DNA from: Mantis religiosa
Lineage: Eukaryota; Arthropoda; Insecta; Mantodea; Mantidae
NCBI GenBank assembly: GCA_030765055.1
Contig: JAUKNK010000057.1
Coordinates: forward strand, 3,294,001-3,358,000
Direction: 5' to 3'
DNA length: 64,000 nucleotides
Numbering within the stretch: the first letter of the stretch is position 1; each line of letters opens with the position of its first letter. Made by a program: the position numbers and the translations under genes. A model generated the notes under the pieces. The model had not been told where the DNA came from. It ran no database searches and saw only the letters and a list, made by a program, of their open reading frames with translations. This document shows positions 50,920 to 62,964 of the stretch, piece by piece.

Positions 50920-51375
50920 CTTAGTATTATCACAAACTGATGAAGTTTCTGTTTCCAGCCACCAAGGTTCTTCTTTAATTTCTATTTTGTTATACATTTC
51001 ATCATCACTGTTGTATTTCTTATCCATCATTTCAGGATTCTCTGGAAGAAATTCTCCCTCATGCTGTTCAACTTCATTGGATTTATCCATCTCGCAGTTG
51101 TTGCTCCATATCGCTGTTTCATTCTTAATCTGTTTTTCAAGTTCTTTGATAAAAGAAGTCTCTGATTTAATTTCTGTTTTGACTGTCATGTCACAATCAG
51201 TATCCAGAAGTACAGTATCAGTACTTATCTCCCTAGAAACAACCTTCTGAAAGAAGTCTCTCTCATTCTGTGAGGTTATATCATCTGTGAGTGGATCCTC
51301 TTCTTTGATTTCTATTTTCTCATCCATTTCAAATAGATGTTGAATCAGATGTAGATCTTATTTTCAGAAACAAAT
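50920..51375 (-). CDS. ZNF-B, N-terminal coding exon
   Basis: On the - strand the acceptor TTTCTTTCTTCACAG precedes 51375, and the exon ends AAG at 50920 before GTAAGTTA. The Met at 51327 (MDEKIEIKEEDPL) is preceded in frame by a TAA inside the same exon, so it is well supported as the start. 136 codons follow. The protein is acidic, with V-K-T-E, I-K-S-E and two I-K-E-E SUMO-consensus-like motifs. DCDMTVKTEIKSE aligns with ZNF-A DCDNTVKTEIDTE, and KIEIKEEPWWLETETSS with the ZNF-A end. It lacks the 36-residue tandem expansion of ZNF-A. It joins the microexon at 49427 in phase 0. Confidence 0.85.
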
Positions 51376-52748
51376 CTGTGAAGAAAGAAACACATATATA
51401 CTACAAAATATTGTTGCGTATAAGGTCTGAACAAGATTTGGGAAATATTTTAATTATTGGAGGTTCACATTTCATTTCGTGGTAAGCTCCAGGATTTAGC
51501 AGGAATTAACAAGTTGAGACAGGTTGGATGACTCAGTGATCAGAGTAAGCAGTGGTACTGACCTGCCAGCTCATACGTGTTCTGTTAAATTGACAGAAAA
51601 ATTAAGAAGAGTCATTCTTGGTTTGCACATGATTGCAACATCGGATGTAAACGCTCTGTGAAGAACCGCTGAGTCATATGATAATAATCAGACTGTTTTT
51701 ATATCATGTGCAAGCTATCTGTTATTTGTTTACAGTATTTTAATTTTCATCACTTAACTGAAATACCTAAACTTATTAGAAATGTGCCCTGAATTAATAT
51801 TTAGTACCAGTAATTCACACTTAATGAATGGCTTTACACAAAATTTAAATTCTGCACTACGCTCACGCGAGACAGAAGTCAATTCTTTTCTTAGTTACAC
51901 ATATGAATGTTTACCTCACCCACTCATGTTAAGCAACTCCAAACCTTGGGAACGCATTATACCTTCTACAAATTTATAACTTACGCACTCCCCGAATCAA
52001 AGCACAAAGAAAACTGTTCGTTCACCCTCACATGTAACTCCATTTACAACACTTGATGTGCCTTTTCTCACTCAAAAAGACTTTTCTTGTCTTGATTATA
52101 AATTATCTTTCTAAATCTATAATTACAATGGGTGGTATTTCACTGACCTCGTTTGGACCAGCTAGCACGTTATTTGTAATAATATTATAAAGAGTTACAA
52201 CCCCAATATCCATTTATATACGCATTTATATTTTTTTATTTATTTTTATATACCCTGTATTATATGCCCAAATCATTGCAGTTGAGCTTTAGAGAAGCAA
52301 TATCCAATAAAATGACAACAAACTAAGTTCTGAATTACTTACAGCCTTTAACACAAAATAATTAGGAATATTTTCTGATTTAGCTATGATATTTGACAAC
52401 CTCTTGCTATAATAGCATTTTATGTTTTCAATGAGTTCCCTATAAATTAGTTCAGTTCTTTCTTAAACAAAATGCAGAAAATCAGGATAAATGGTTATCT
52501 TCGGAACCAGGTTCTACTACTACAGATGTCTCACAAGTGTCTATACTTAAGACATTCTTATTTTTAATATTGCAATTCATTTTTTCAGAATTGATTTGAA
52601 GTAAATAAGTTATCATTAAATTATGATAAAATAAACCTTTTTACAATTTAAAACAAAACGTAAATAGATAATGGAATAAACAATCAGATATGACAATTAC
52701 ATTACAAGTGAAGTATCTGATGGAAAATTTCTTGGGCACAAAACATAC
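51376..52748. other. Region upstream of ZNF-B; no gene recognised
   Basis: It should hold the promoter and any 5' non-coding exon of ZNF-B. A tRNA-like phrase (GGATGACTCAGTGATCAGAG, 51524-51543) may be a decayed SINE head, but the B box is not recognisable. The frame 51782-51979 has no motif. Confidence 0.35.
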
Positions 52749-53237
52749 TGTAACTTTGTGGGTTCGCAGAATTAAAAGGCAGAGTTGCAGAAATTAAAAA
52801 TCTCCTTTATTTCCGTAGTAATACACTGTCCAATTCTCACGTAACAACATTACATCAAACAAGCTTCCAAGGTCGAGGACAATAACAAACACTTGCAGCT
52901 GATTACATTAGCTCTCGTTACAACAACACTGACTGTTACACAACAACTGCTTCACAACTACAACTGTCCTGCTAGCGTGTTACAATCCCTTCTATATCTC
53001 CATTCATGATTACCAGACTGTTCTGTCAATCACTAGAGGTTTCTGGAAAACAAGCATCTAGGTACATACTTCGAACATTCTATCGCCTTCGAGAAACATA
53101 ACTTAATCTACCCGGTGAGGCCTTTGCCTCAGTTATCTTGCTTGCCGGCGTTATCTGTTTATGCAAGCTCGTTATCTGTGTGAAACCTATCCGTCTATTG
53201 TGTGCCATGCCGCCTTATCGTGATTGGGTTCGCGACA
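52749..53237 (-). repeat. Isolated LTR of a Gypsy-related family
   Basis: It starts TGTAACTTTGTGGGTTCGCA and ends GGGTTCGCGACA (489 bp). The early part matches the LTR of Gypsy copy 2 (TTTATTTCCGTAGTAATAC). No internal region adjoins it. ATAC precedes it, but TTAT follows, so no target duplication is seen. It could be a solo LTR with a changed flank or the remnant of a deleted element. Orientation is inferred from the alignment with the other LTRs. Confidence 0.75.
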
Positions 53238-54934
53238 TTATGAAGAGCTTTATTGTAGAAAACAAATACGAGTTATCAAAGCTTAGCTCAGCTTGCTCTG
53301 CTTAATGGAACTTAAAAATGTGATTAATCAAAATGCTTTAAGAGCAGCGTACTTTGTATATAGTTAGTCATGTTATGATGTGGAACTATGAATTATTACT
53401 GCATTACTTTAATCACTATTGTATTATTTAATTACTATTGTATTATTCATAATTGTATTACTCATAAGAAATGAATTATTCTTATGGGTACAAATTTGAC
53501 GAAGCCATGATTATTGTATATTCCTAAGGTGAATAAAACTATCTATCTATCTTTTGGAGTAACTCAGTACACAGCAGACAAGTTTTCATATTACAAAAAA
53601 GGGTCACAAATTTTGTAAGGCATAGCGCTCCATTATTGCGGTATGTCCTTATTTAAAGCCCAAAATATTATTACTCTTATTGGTGAATTAATATATTTTC
53701 TTTTAAGCTATCTTACAAATAATTATAATGACTTGACAACAAAACTTGCTGTGCATGACCACACTACAAGAAATGCAGGCAGTCTCGTAGGCAACAAATA
53801 ACTTAGAACTGTTCCAGAAGGAATGTTACTATTCCACAATAAGAATTTACAACAATCCTGTACACTACTTAAAACTATTAGGTAAATCAAAAGTCTTCAA
53901 GAAAGTATTACTGCTCATACAATATGAAGCAATTCTTTAACATTCCTTTCAACATTTAAATTTGTATTACACACGACAGATGACATGCGACTATGATTTG
54001 ATGTTCTACTTTATTACTGACCTACTTTAATGTATGTTCTGAGGTGATCTTCAAATGTTGGTGATTCACGAATTAAAGTTAAAATAAAATCAAAATTATA
54101 GGTGTCAGTGTAGCTGTGGTGGTGGGTGTATTACTAGTAATAATACATGTACCATAAATGTAAGACATGTTCAATGTCTCTCAGTTTTGTTCTCGGTACG
54201 ACCCGACAATCAGCGGACGTTGTTGACATTAGAAATGGGAGATACCTATAGCACATGATTTTACACATTTATCACACTCGTCTAGTCCAGAAGCGGTCAA
54301 TATAAGGTCAAATAGAAGTTAATATTGTTTATGTAATTACTTTAAAGTAGTTTATAGTCTAAATGTTATCACTTCAAACGTTATCAACCTGACACCATCG
54401 CACCCGTCTTATTTATAAGGTTAAATTTGATAACAAAATTATGTTTTGAAAACCCGAAACCATGGCATACTGTTACGTGTATAGGCTGAGAGATATTAAA
54501 GAATTATTTGGCATTATTGAGACTTAACTTTTCATCTCTTACATGTGTGGAATGACTGGTATATTTCGGACAGGATACGTACTTTGGACTGCCAAAGCAG
54601 CTTTTCTGACAAACCGAAGCCGCATGATCACGGTTAGAGTGATAATGGAACACGCAATTTAAGACGATTGGGTAAGACAGAGAGCTGAATCTGTAGTGAG
54701 CTGGATTGAAGCAGTGACGTAAGGGCCGCTGAATAAACAGGTAGCCGCCATTTTTGGAAGATGGGTATTTAGATTATTAAAGGTAGCGAACATCAGCGCT
54801 TTTTGGTTGGGGCTTTTAGTGTGAGTGCGTCGCTGGGCTTGCTGCAGGACCGCTCCCTCAGGCCTTCGCCAACACATTCCCTAAGGTATGGCGTATCAAA
54901 CTATGTATTAACTTAGTTTACTGCCCAGATCTCA
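53238..54934. other. Spacer; no gene recognised
   Basis: Mostly AT-rich. The last part (54600-54900) is GC-richer. The - strand has CTTCCAAAAATGGCGGCTAC (54741-54760), a good YY1-like site, and on the + strand GTGACGTAAG (54715-54724), a CRE-like box. The minus-strand frame 54877-54659 spans the YY1-like site and includes NLNTHLPKMAATCLFSG. This could be a promoter region or a repeat. No transcript can be inferred. Confidence 0.3.
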
Positions 54935-57118
54935 GAGGGGCCTTGCTATGGCTGCGTAAGTTTCGGGCACTGTCCCTTGGTCCGGGTAGGGCGGTACACC
55001 CAGACCAGGTCACCTTGCTGGACCCCTTGGCTGCTGGCTTGCCTGTCGTATCAGGTTTTCATGCGGTCGCTCGCCTTCTGGATGTTCTGGCGAGCCATCT
55101 CGTGCTTGTCGTGGAGATGGTCCACCAGGTTTTCCACATACTCGGTCGCTGGCTGTTTCACCCCCAGAAGGCTTCCAAAAGCCAGGTCACAAGGGAGGCG
55201 TAACTCTCGGCTGAACATTAAGCTGGCTGGCGTCATCCCAGTTGTGTCGTGTGTAGATGAGCGGTAGGCCAGCAAGAACAGTGGCACCTTGACGTCCCAG
55301 TCTCGCTGATGGCTGGCCACGACCTTCCTCAGGTGTTCCTCTAAGGTCTTGATGTATCCTTCGACCAAGCTATCCGACTGGGGATGTAGAGGCGTTGTGC
55401 GGGTCTTGTTCACCCCAAGCCTTTGTAGTGCCTCCTTCATTAGGTTGGACTCAAAGTTGGTACCATGGTAACTGTGTGGCTCTAACGGCACCCCAAATCG
55501 ACAGAACACTTGCTCCACGAGGCAGTCTGTGATTGTCTTTGCCTCTTGGTTTGGGATGGCATACACCTCCGGCCACTTGGTAAAGTAGTCCACGACCACC
55601 ATTAGGTACTTCTTGCCTCGGTCAGAAACTGGGAACGGTCCAGCAATGTCAACGGCGATCCGTTCGAATGGCTCTCCGATGTTGTACTGCTGCATGCGAC
55701 CCCGGCTCCTAGTCTGGGGGCCACGACTCGCCGAGCACACGTGACACTGACGGCACCATCTCTCAGCATATGCTCGGAGACTCAGCCAGTAGTAGCGCTG
55801 CCGTAGTTTGTCAATCGTTCGGTTTCTCCCAGGTGTCCTCCCGAAGTACCGGCGTGCACTTCCTCCAAGACTTCCGGGATCTTACTCCGGGGAAGTACCA
55901 ACTGTTCTCTCTGCGTCTTCCCATCAGGTGATTCCCATACCCGGAACAGCACGCCCTCTCTGGTCTTCAACGAGTCCTATTGGGCCCAGTACGACTTGCA
56001 GGTGGTGCTCCTCGGTGCGATGTCCTCCCAGGTTGATCTTGTACCATCCTGCACTTCCCTCAAGAGTGGCCCCAAGTCTGCGTCCGCCAACTGCTCCCTC
56101 CTCAGGCCTGCACTATCCCAGCGGTCTGCAGGCACTGCCACAACTACTCGGACTGCTGCGGCACGCTCCTTCTCTTCCACTCTTGTGCACTGGCCGCACT
56201 CTTCTGGACAGGGTCTTCGGGACATGGCGTCAGCATTACCGTGGCTCTTCCCTCTACGATGTTCCGAAGTGAAGTCGTACTCCTGCAGCCTCTGGACCCA
56301 ACGTGCTGTCTGGCCTTCCAGGTTCTTAAAGCTCAATAGCCAGGTTAGGGCGGAATGGCCAGTCCTCAGGTGAAATGGCTGACCATACATGTACTTGTGG
56401 AAGTGCTCCAAGGTCTTTACTACCGCCAGTAAACCTCGTCGGGTGACGCAGTAGTTCTTCTCTGCCTTGGATAGCGTCTTGCTGTAGTAGGTTATCACCC
56501 GCTCATGGCCGTCCTGGATCTGCGATAGGACACCTCCAATGCAATGGTCGCTGGCGTCGGTGTCCACAATGAAGGCGCCACCCGGTTGTGGGAAACGCAA
56601 AACTGGAGCACTGCACAGGGTCTCCTTTAGGTGCTGGAAAGCGTTTTCGGCATCCTCCATCTACACATAAGGCCGGTGTTCCTCTGTCAGGCGGTTGAGG
56701 GGTTTGGCGATGTTAGAGAAGCCTTTATGAAGCGGCGGTAATAACTGCACAGCCCCAGAAACTGCGCAACTCTTTATCCTTTGGGCGAGGCCAATCTCTC
56801 ACAGCCTGTGTCTTCTCCGGGTCTGTGGCCACTCCGGTTGCTGAGACTATGTGGCCCAGGTAGTTCACTTCCTTGCGGAAGAGCTAGCACTTCTTCGCGT
56901 TCAGCTTCAAGTTGGTCGCCTACAGTCTCTGTAGCACCTTACTCAGATTCTCGAGGTGATTTTCAAAAGTCTTCCCGACGATGATGATGTCGTCCAGGTA
57001 TAGCAGGCAGGCATCGTAAGTCAGCCCTCTCATCACTGACTCCATGAGGCATTGGAAGGTAGCTGGTGCATTGCAGAGGGCAAATGGCATAACCGTGAAC
57101 TGCCAGAGCCCTTGGCAG
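54935..57118 (-). mobile_element. Gypsy copy 3, truncated at both ends
   Basis: This is a close relative of the complete element. Its frames are integrase (55740-55051, with VDIAGPF and HPQSDSLVEGYIKT, so the catalytic Glu region is altered and the SDQG of the complete element reads SYHG), RNase H (56660-55977, DTDASDHCIGG) and RT (57115-56920, YLDDIII). The LTRs, gag and protease are missing. Its high-coordinate end joins LINE sequence at 57118; the low-coordinate end stops at about 54935 within the integrase C-terminus. At the RT/RNase H point (about 56755) one base is missing, whereas the complete element has one too many. Confidence 0.92.
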
Positions 57119-57222
57119 AATAAGAACAGTGCACACTTAATTCCTGCTCCTGAGATTTTGTCCAAGTTAGATCCATCTGTGTAGATATGTAACCATTCTT
57201 CAGGTGGGTATCTATTGTTCAC
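56920..57222 (-). other. Chimeric ORF: LINE RNase H start fused to Gypsy RT
   Basis: A single open frame of 100 codons begins MNNRYPPEEWLHIYTDGS (LINE RNase H). At the element junction (57118) it continues without a stop into GLWQFTVMPFALCN and then YLDDIIIVGK (Gypsy RT). The junction happens to keep frame. It is too short to make either enzyme, and there is no sign of a promoter. Confidence 0.85.
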
Positions 57223-58338
57223 AGCTTCTAATGCTAGTGCTTATAGTACAGGTTTGGAAGTTTCAGATTTAGTAACTATTTCTTCTAAATCTAATTGAAT
57301 ATTAATTGGTTCAAAAGTCAGTGGGCTTTCTTTGATTAAAATGTTTTCTTTAGAATTAGGAAGATTCAGATCTGTTTTTAATTCCATAACTTTGTGTAGG
57401 AAACTTGTTTGTGTTTTCAACTTGATTGGTTGTAGTAGTCTTTTCTCCCATTTTTTTGTTTTTAACCGCAATATTTTTTCAAGTTGTAATAGTGCCTGCT
57501 CCTGTAAAGTTAGTTGAATTGGATAGTTCTGAGTTAAGGCTTGCATTGCTGTGATTGGAGTTGATTTTGCTGCACCGGTTATTAGTCGCAGGGCCTGATT
57601 TTTGCATACTTCTAGGTGATTTCTGTTAGAACTGTTTGCTGTAATTATTACCTCTGCATTATACAGAAGTATTGGCTTGATGAATGTTTTGTATGTGGTG
57701 TTTAGTGTCTCCTGACTACTGCCACACTTGACTCCAGCTATTCTTTTCAAAATTGAAAACTTTTTTGTTGATTTGTTTACGATTGCTTCAATATGATGTC
57801 TCCAAGATAATTTTGATCAAAAATTGTTGCTAAATATTTTGTTTCATGCTTGTTTGAGGTTTGTTTTTTTGAACTGCCGATTTAGTTTAGGGATTCTATT
57901 TTTTAAGCTAAATATTTGGAATTTTGTTTTATCAGTATTTATTTTCATGAACTTGTTGTCAGTCTACTTTTCCAATAGTATCAGATCCTTTTCCATTGAA
58001 GTTTTGGATTTCTGTATTTGTGGGGAAGATGTTCACATGATCATGTCATCTGCAAAAAGAACTGTCTTCATTTCTGTGATTGATACAGCCGCAGGAAGAT
58101 CATTGACGTAGATGTTGAACAAGGTTGTACTCAGTAATGCACTTTGTGGTAGACCCATTTTTATTTGTCGGAATTTGGATGTATTGTCAATGTATTTTGT
58201 AGCACAGAAATGTTGAGAGAGAAACTGAGTGATCCAATTTAATATGTTATCTTGAATATCTAGCTTTCAAAGTTTCTCTAGAAGTTTATGTCTGCATACT
58301 GAATCGTATGCTTTTTCAACATCAATCAAAACGAAATT
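57119..58338 (-). mobile_element. Jockey/I-type LINE fragment with RT and RNase H
   Basis: On the - strand from 58338: VLIDVEKAYDSVCRHKLLEK (RT entry), then MGLPQSALLSTTLFNIYVND, then TVLFADDMIM (YADD-type site), then the RT C-terminal frame 57750-57241 (TYKTFIKPILLYNAEVI). After a stop comes EEWLHIYTDGSNLDKISGAG, the start of an RNase H domain with its first catalytic Asp. It is cut off at 57118 by Gypsy copy 3 and at 58338 by hAT copy 2. The RNase H domain indicates a LINE of the I/Jockey group that keeps RNase H. Several stops and shifts make it inactive. Confidence 0.85.
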
Positions 58339-59650
58339 TTAAATTCATTCATTAATTTTGGTCAGTATGTAATGCATTTTTCATAAAATAATGACTTCAA
58401 GTTTTGTTTGTACTGATCTAAGGAGAAGATTTCTATTTCAAATGGGGCTCTTTCTTTAAATGAAGTTGATTCAATAAATTGTTTGAAAGATTTATTGTTT
58501 TTCTTTCTGTTTAAAATGTCTATCGTATTGTGAGTAATATTTGCAGAGAATCCTATAACTAATGATGTCTTCCGCAATACACTGAATAAAATATCTGTTA
58601 TATCAGAAATGTCTTTAAAAACTAGAGATAGGAAGACAAATTCAAAGATACTAAACTCATTTAAGAACTGCTCAGCCTGACAAATACTTGTTCAATCATC
58701 AGTTCTCATTGTATGTTCAAATACCCATATCATTCCGTCCCATTCTTCTCCTATTACCCATAAGGTCTCAGAAACCAAGCACCACCTGGTGTCTGATCCT
58801 GTAGGTATACGCCTTCCAATCTCGGTACCAGCAACATAAGACCATTGGCTAGAATGGGGGAAGAAACCTGGTATCCCACTCACGTTTTAAAAAAATGTGG
58901 CATTTCTGTATTCTATTACAGCTTTGTTGCAGAACTAGTGTAAGTCTATGAGCAAAACCCTGAACGAAAGACTGCTTAGGGTGCTATGTCTTTCACGTTC
59001 TTTGGTGACCATTTAAATGCCCAGCCATAACAGCAGCTCCATCATAGCACTGTCTCACAAGTTTAGATTATAATTAAGCTCTGATAATGAATCATCAAGT
59101 GCATGGAAAAATACATCTGAAGTATGACCTTCACTAACATCACAGAAGTCCAGAAATCTTTCGACTACATTTCCACATGAATTGACATATCACAAAATTA
59201 CAGAGCATTGTGATTTTTGTGATATGGCAGTAGTGTCTTCTCCCTGATCCTAGAAAAATTCTCTTTAATTTCATCATTAATAGAGCCTCCTATATAATCA
59301 GATATGCACTTTGTAATTTCAGTTCGTGTTGTGTATTGTTTTTGAATGCTCTGCAAAACTGTTTATTATGCTGTAATAGTAGTTTAGAAATTTGATGGGA
59401 CTTACCTCTATGTATGAATCCAAAAGTTCCTTAAAGTTATCTTTATATAAAGAGTCCTCACTTTCATTATGTCCACGAAATGCCAGTTCTTGTCTACTTA
59501 AAAATAAAGCAGCCTTAAGGGGATATTGCATGAAAAGTCTGTTAAGCTTAACATTCTCATTGAATTTTACAATATATAGACGTGAGCTTTCCTGAAGGCC
59601 GGCTGTAATTTTTTTAGTGTTTTTTTACAGCTTCATCAATGTCACACAAT
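58339..59650 (-). mobile_element. hAT transposon copy 2, truncated
   Basis: The - strand frame 59531-59319 reads AALFLSRQELAFRGHNESED followed by FKELLDSYIE, the pre-catalytic part of the same hAT family as copy 1. Middle pieces follow to 58362 (NITHNTIDILNRKKNNKSFK). It carries the uninterrupted sequence at the point where the Gypsy element entered copy 1 (58765-58785, GGTCTCAGAAACCAAGCACC). The C-terminal dimerisation domain is missing, replaced by LINE at 58338. Confidence 0.85.
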
Positions 59651-60265
59651 TTAGTAATTTAAACCTAATGCAGCATTAAATATACAAATTTCAGTTCCTA
59701 GTGGTTCACTGTGGATCACTATGTTCTGAAAGTCTAGGTTAGTCATTTACTTATTTTAAGGTTAAAGCACTTTCAGCTAAACACAATGGTTTGTTGGCAA
59801 TTGAAATGGGAAAAATGTACCATATTTATCAATTTGTAAGTATTATATGCACGTGATAAGTAGAAAGATTGGGTTCCAAGTCGTCATTGGGTAAGTTCCA
59901 TTTAACTCTGTACACATAGATGACAAGTTTGAAATTTGTAATGCACTATACGCTGACATCTAGAGGCTAATACACTAAGCTTTATCATGTCATCATATTT
60001 TGTTTTGATCAATTTCGAGGTTAATTAGCAACCAGTTTACAACAATCGTATGCTAGAATTAGAATTTAAGTTTGTCCTTGGCAACATATACATGTTATGA
60101 GACACATCAAAATGTATAAATACAGTTTATATATAAAGTCAAATTGATTACATACAATATACAAAGTAAGCAGCTTCTCTAGGGTTTCATATTTACTACA
60201 AGAAATGTCACAATATAAATATTACAAGTTTGTGAATGTACTATGCTCCCAGTGCTCATTTACAA
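59651..60265. repeat. Spacer with segment shared with 9838-9990
   Basis: 59685-59835 is the inverted counterpart of 9838-9990 (shared CTGTGGATCACTATGTTCTG and a CAATTGAAATGGGAAAA-like phrase). It may be the 5' terminal region of the hAT family. 59840-60265 shows nothing recognisable. Confidence 0.5.
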
Positions 60266-62964
60266 GGTTATAGTTCTAAAAATTCATTAACCGTATAAAA
60301 ACAGTGTGCATGCAAAAATTTCTTCACCTTATTCTTAAAGTGTTTTAATGATAGAGCTTGTTTAAATGAAGTAGGAAGTTTATTATATAACATTATCACC
60401 TTGTAGTTAAAGCTTCCTTCATAAAGGCTCGCTTGAACTGCCAGTTTACCCTTGTTACGAGTGTGGTGGTAATGTACTTCAGCATTTACCTGAAAATGAT
60501 TTATTTTTTTATGAAAAATTTGTGGATGTTATGGCTCTCGAAAAGGGACACATTATTATTTGTCTACCTCTGTATTACTGTGATCTGAATGCAATTGAGC
60601 TGGCGTGAGCAAAACTAAGGAATGTTTTCAGAGAATGCAATGTTACTTGTAATATCTTCACTTACCTTGAACAACGTTGCTGAATTGTGTCTTTCAAGGT
60701 TGACCACACAGGAGAAACAAAAGAGCGTTGGCTCTCACTTCTTTCCATCTGCCCGCACCACACCGTAAATCCAGTGCTCAACTTATCTTGTGCGTACTAT
60801 ACATAAGACAAGACACTGTTACCAACAAAGTTAAAATAATATGTATTTAAAAGATACTAATATTACATGAGTAATTGTGTATGCGGAAACCGTTAGCAGT
60901 TGACAAACCGGCAAACTGAAGTCATGAAGTACGTAAACCATGCTCTACGTAGAAAATTGGACATACAGGTTTTAGAATGACAAAATAAGAACATGAATTG
61001 CAGGGAAATAAAATAAAAGTATTGGGTAACGGTTTACTTTAACGGCATACAGTTATGTTGGTAAGAAATAACATCACGGAAACAAGTTGTTGCTCTGAAA
61101 TATACGAATACCAAGAAAAGTTTCCAACACATTTTCTATTACTTATTATAAACTTGTGATACCGTAACAGAAATACTGCATAGTAAGCATAATTCCTGAA
61201 CACAGGGAAACGTTTAACTAGGAAAGAAATTTACCATTCTGAAACCTTTGTGCTACAATTCCTTTTAGCTTTTAAGTTATAATAATAACTAATAATAAAC
61301 TGCAAATCCCAAAAACAACAATGATGATAATCACTACCAATTTTCTATCACTGTAATTGCGTAACTGTCGAGACTAGAGTGGGTAAGCAATGATCCACTG
61401 ACACAGTTTCCTCACCTCAATATCCCTATTAATAGCTATTACTGTATCGCTAGTTTACTTACGTAGTGTTTGTATTTTCTGCGATTGCGTGCTTTGTATG
61501 TTGGCAACGCTCGAGCTATGAAGTCACGCCCGCCATATTGCTACGCCGTTAAAGTACATCTTTACGAAGTACTGTTATATCACGTCTGGGAAAACAAGAT
61601 ATTGTACATTTGTTAACTTTCGCACATCCACTAAAAACTTGTTAAATACGAGAGTAGCTGTTGTACCTGACCTTCATGGACGTAATCCATGTGGCCCTGA
61701 CCATCACAACTCTACCATAGACGGCAATGCGTACAGAGTTAAATACGTCACAATGCTTTACGCTACATTGCAAAGCAAAATTTAATTTAAAATACTGAGA
61801 TCTCATTCTTCCAACATTCACTGAAACATGGGCATGCCAGAAGAAACTTCTCACAAGATTTAGGACAATGAGGCTAACACAATCAGTTTGTTTCGCTCAA
61901 TTTTTCACTTCATACACAAAACAACTTTAACTAATCAACATAAATTACAATAACTACCACCGCCATACATCAAAACATGCCTGTTTTATCACACCACCAA
62001 ACATTTAACATCAGTAATTATTCTAACCTCAAGTTGGAGTCAGATTACTCAGCCAAAAACATTACAAATTTGAATGGCCGTACTTATTGATGCGTATTAC
62101 CTCACACTATTGATATTTTCCACATCTATATTTTCTTCTTCTTTACTGAGTGTAGCTTACTTTGTTGTGTTAAATTATCATTGCAAAAGCAGTTTACCCT
62201 GTTGTACACAGACTAAATTAAAACAACTTCCGGCTTCATCACTGAAGTTAAATTTGTAGGTTTATATGCTAACTGCAATTTTGAAGAAGTAGTAAAGATA
62301 AAAACAACGTTTACACTAATAGAAATTAAATTGTTATTTTACACCAGTCGTGTGTAGGCCTAATTCTGTACAGGATGAGTCAGGCTAAAAAATGCAATGC
62401 CATAGCCGGGATTTGACTTACGTATTGTAAGTTTACATTTCCGACATTCACTGAAACATGCAAATGCTAAAATTAAGATATGAGGTAATTTGTTCTAAAG
62501 TCACTTTTTAAACTAATTAAGGACAATTACATAAGACAATAAGTAATTTTTGTAACCTGAAACAGAACTTCGGATACAGACCACACAGCCAAGATTTATA
62601 CTTATTTTCTTCTTGATTTACAGCAATATGTAATCACGCGGTCAGTTTGAACATTTCACGGCCTTGTAAATCACATAGTCAACGACCTCTGGTGAAGATG
62701 CCTAGCCCGAAGAATTGTACTTACTTGAGTTATGAGCCAACCTTATCATAAAATAAGGTTCTACTAGCAGAAATAGCTGTGGGAGGATTAACAGATATAG
62801 CTTCTTGTATATTGTCAGGTATGATATTTGTTTGTTCATTCGTTGGATAACAGCCGAGAGCAAAGCTCAGGAATATTGTACACGTTACACATTTATGGTG
62901 AAATAGTACTTTCATCATATTAGAATTTAGCTTCTTATTTGTTATCCAAAGGGGATTTGCAGCT
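60266..62964. repeat. Composite dispersed repeat, copy B (2.70 kb)
   Basis: It matches 1410-4139 in the same orientation with scattered substitutions and small indels. It contains the LINE 3' end (60268-60540, - strand, now frameshifted), the Tc1-type relic (60550-60690, CLPLYYCDLNAIELA then a stop), the inverted-repeat left arm (61440-62180) without its partner arm, the SINE-like tail (62335-62440) and the exon-like ORF (62719-62918). Confidence 0.88.
62719..62918 (-). other. Exon-like ORF, copy B
   Basis: The frame MMKVLFHHKCVTCTIFLSFA continues to SASRTLFYDKVGS and then TAA, a few bases before the same GTAAGTACAA donor (plus 62719-62724). It differs from copy A at three residues before the last five. 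The early stop argues that this copy no longer works as an exon. Confidence 0.3.

Noticed and set aside
51510..51600. A fourth SINE head (GACTCAGTGATCAGAGTA)
   Set aside because: The A-box-like phrase is there, but no B box and no second copy could be found; left as unsupported.
52745..53241. Target duplication around the isolated LTR
   Set aside because: ATAC on the left does not match TTAT on the right, so a clean solo-LTR origin is not shown.
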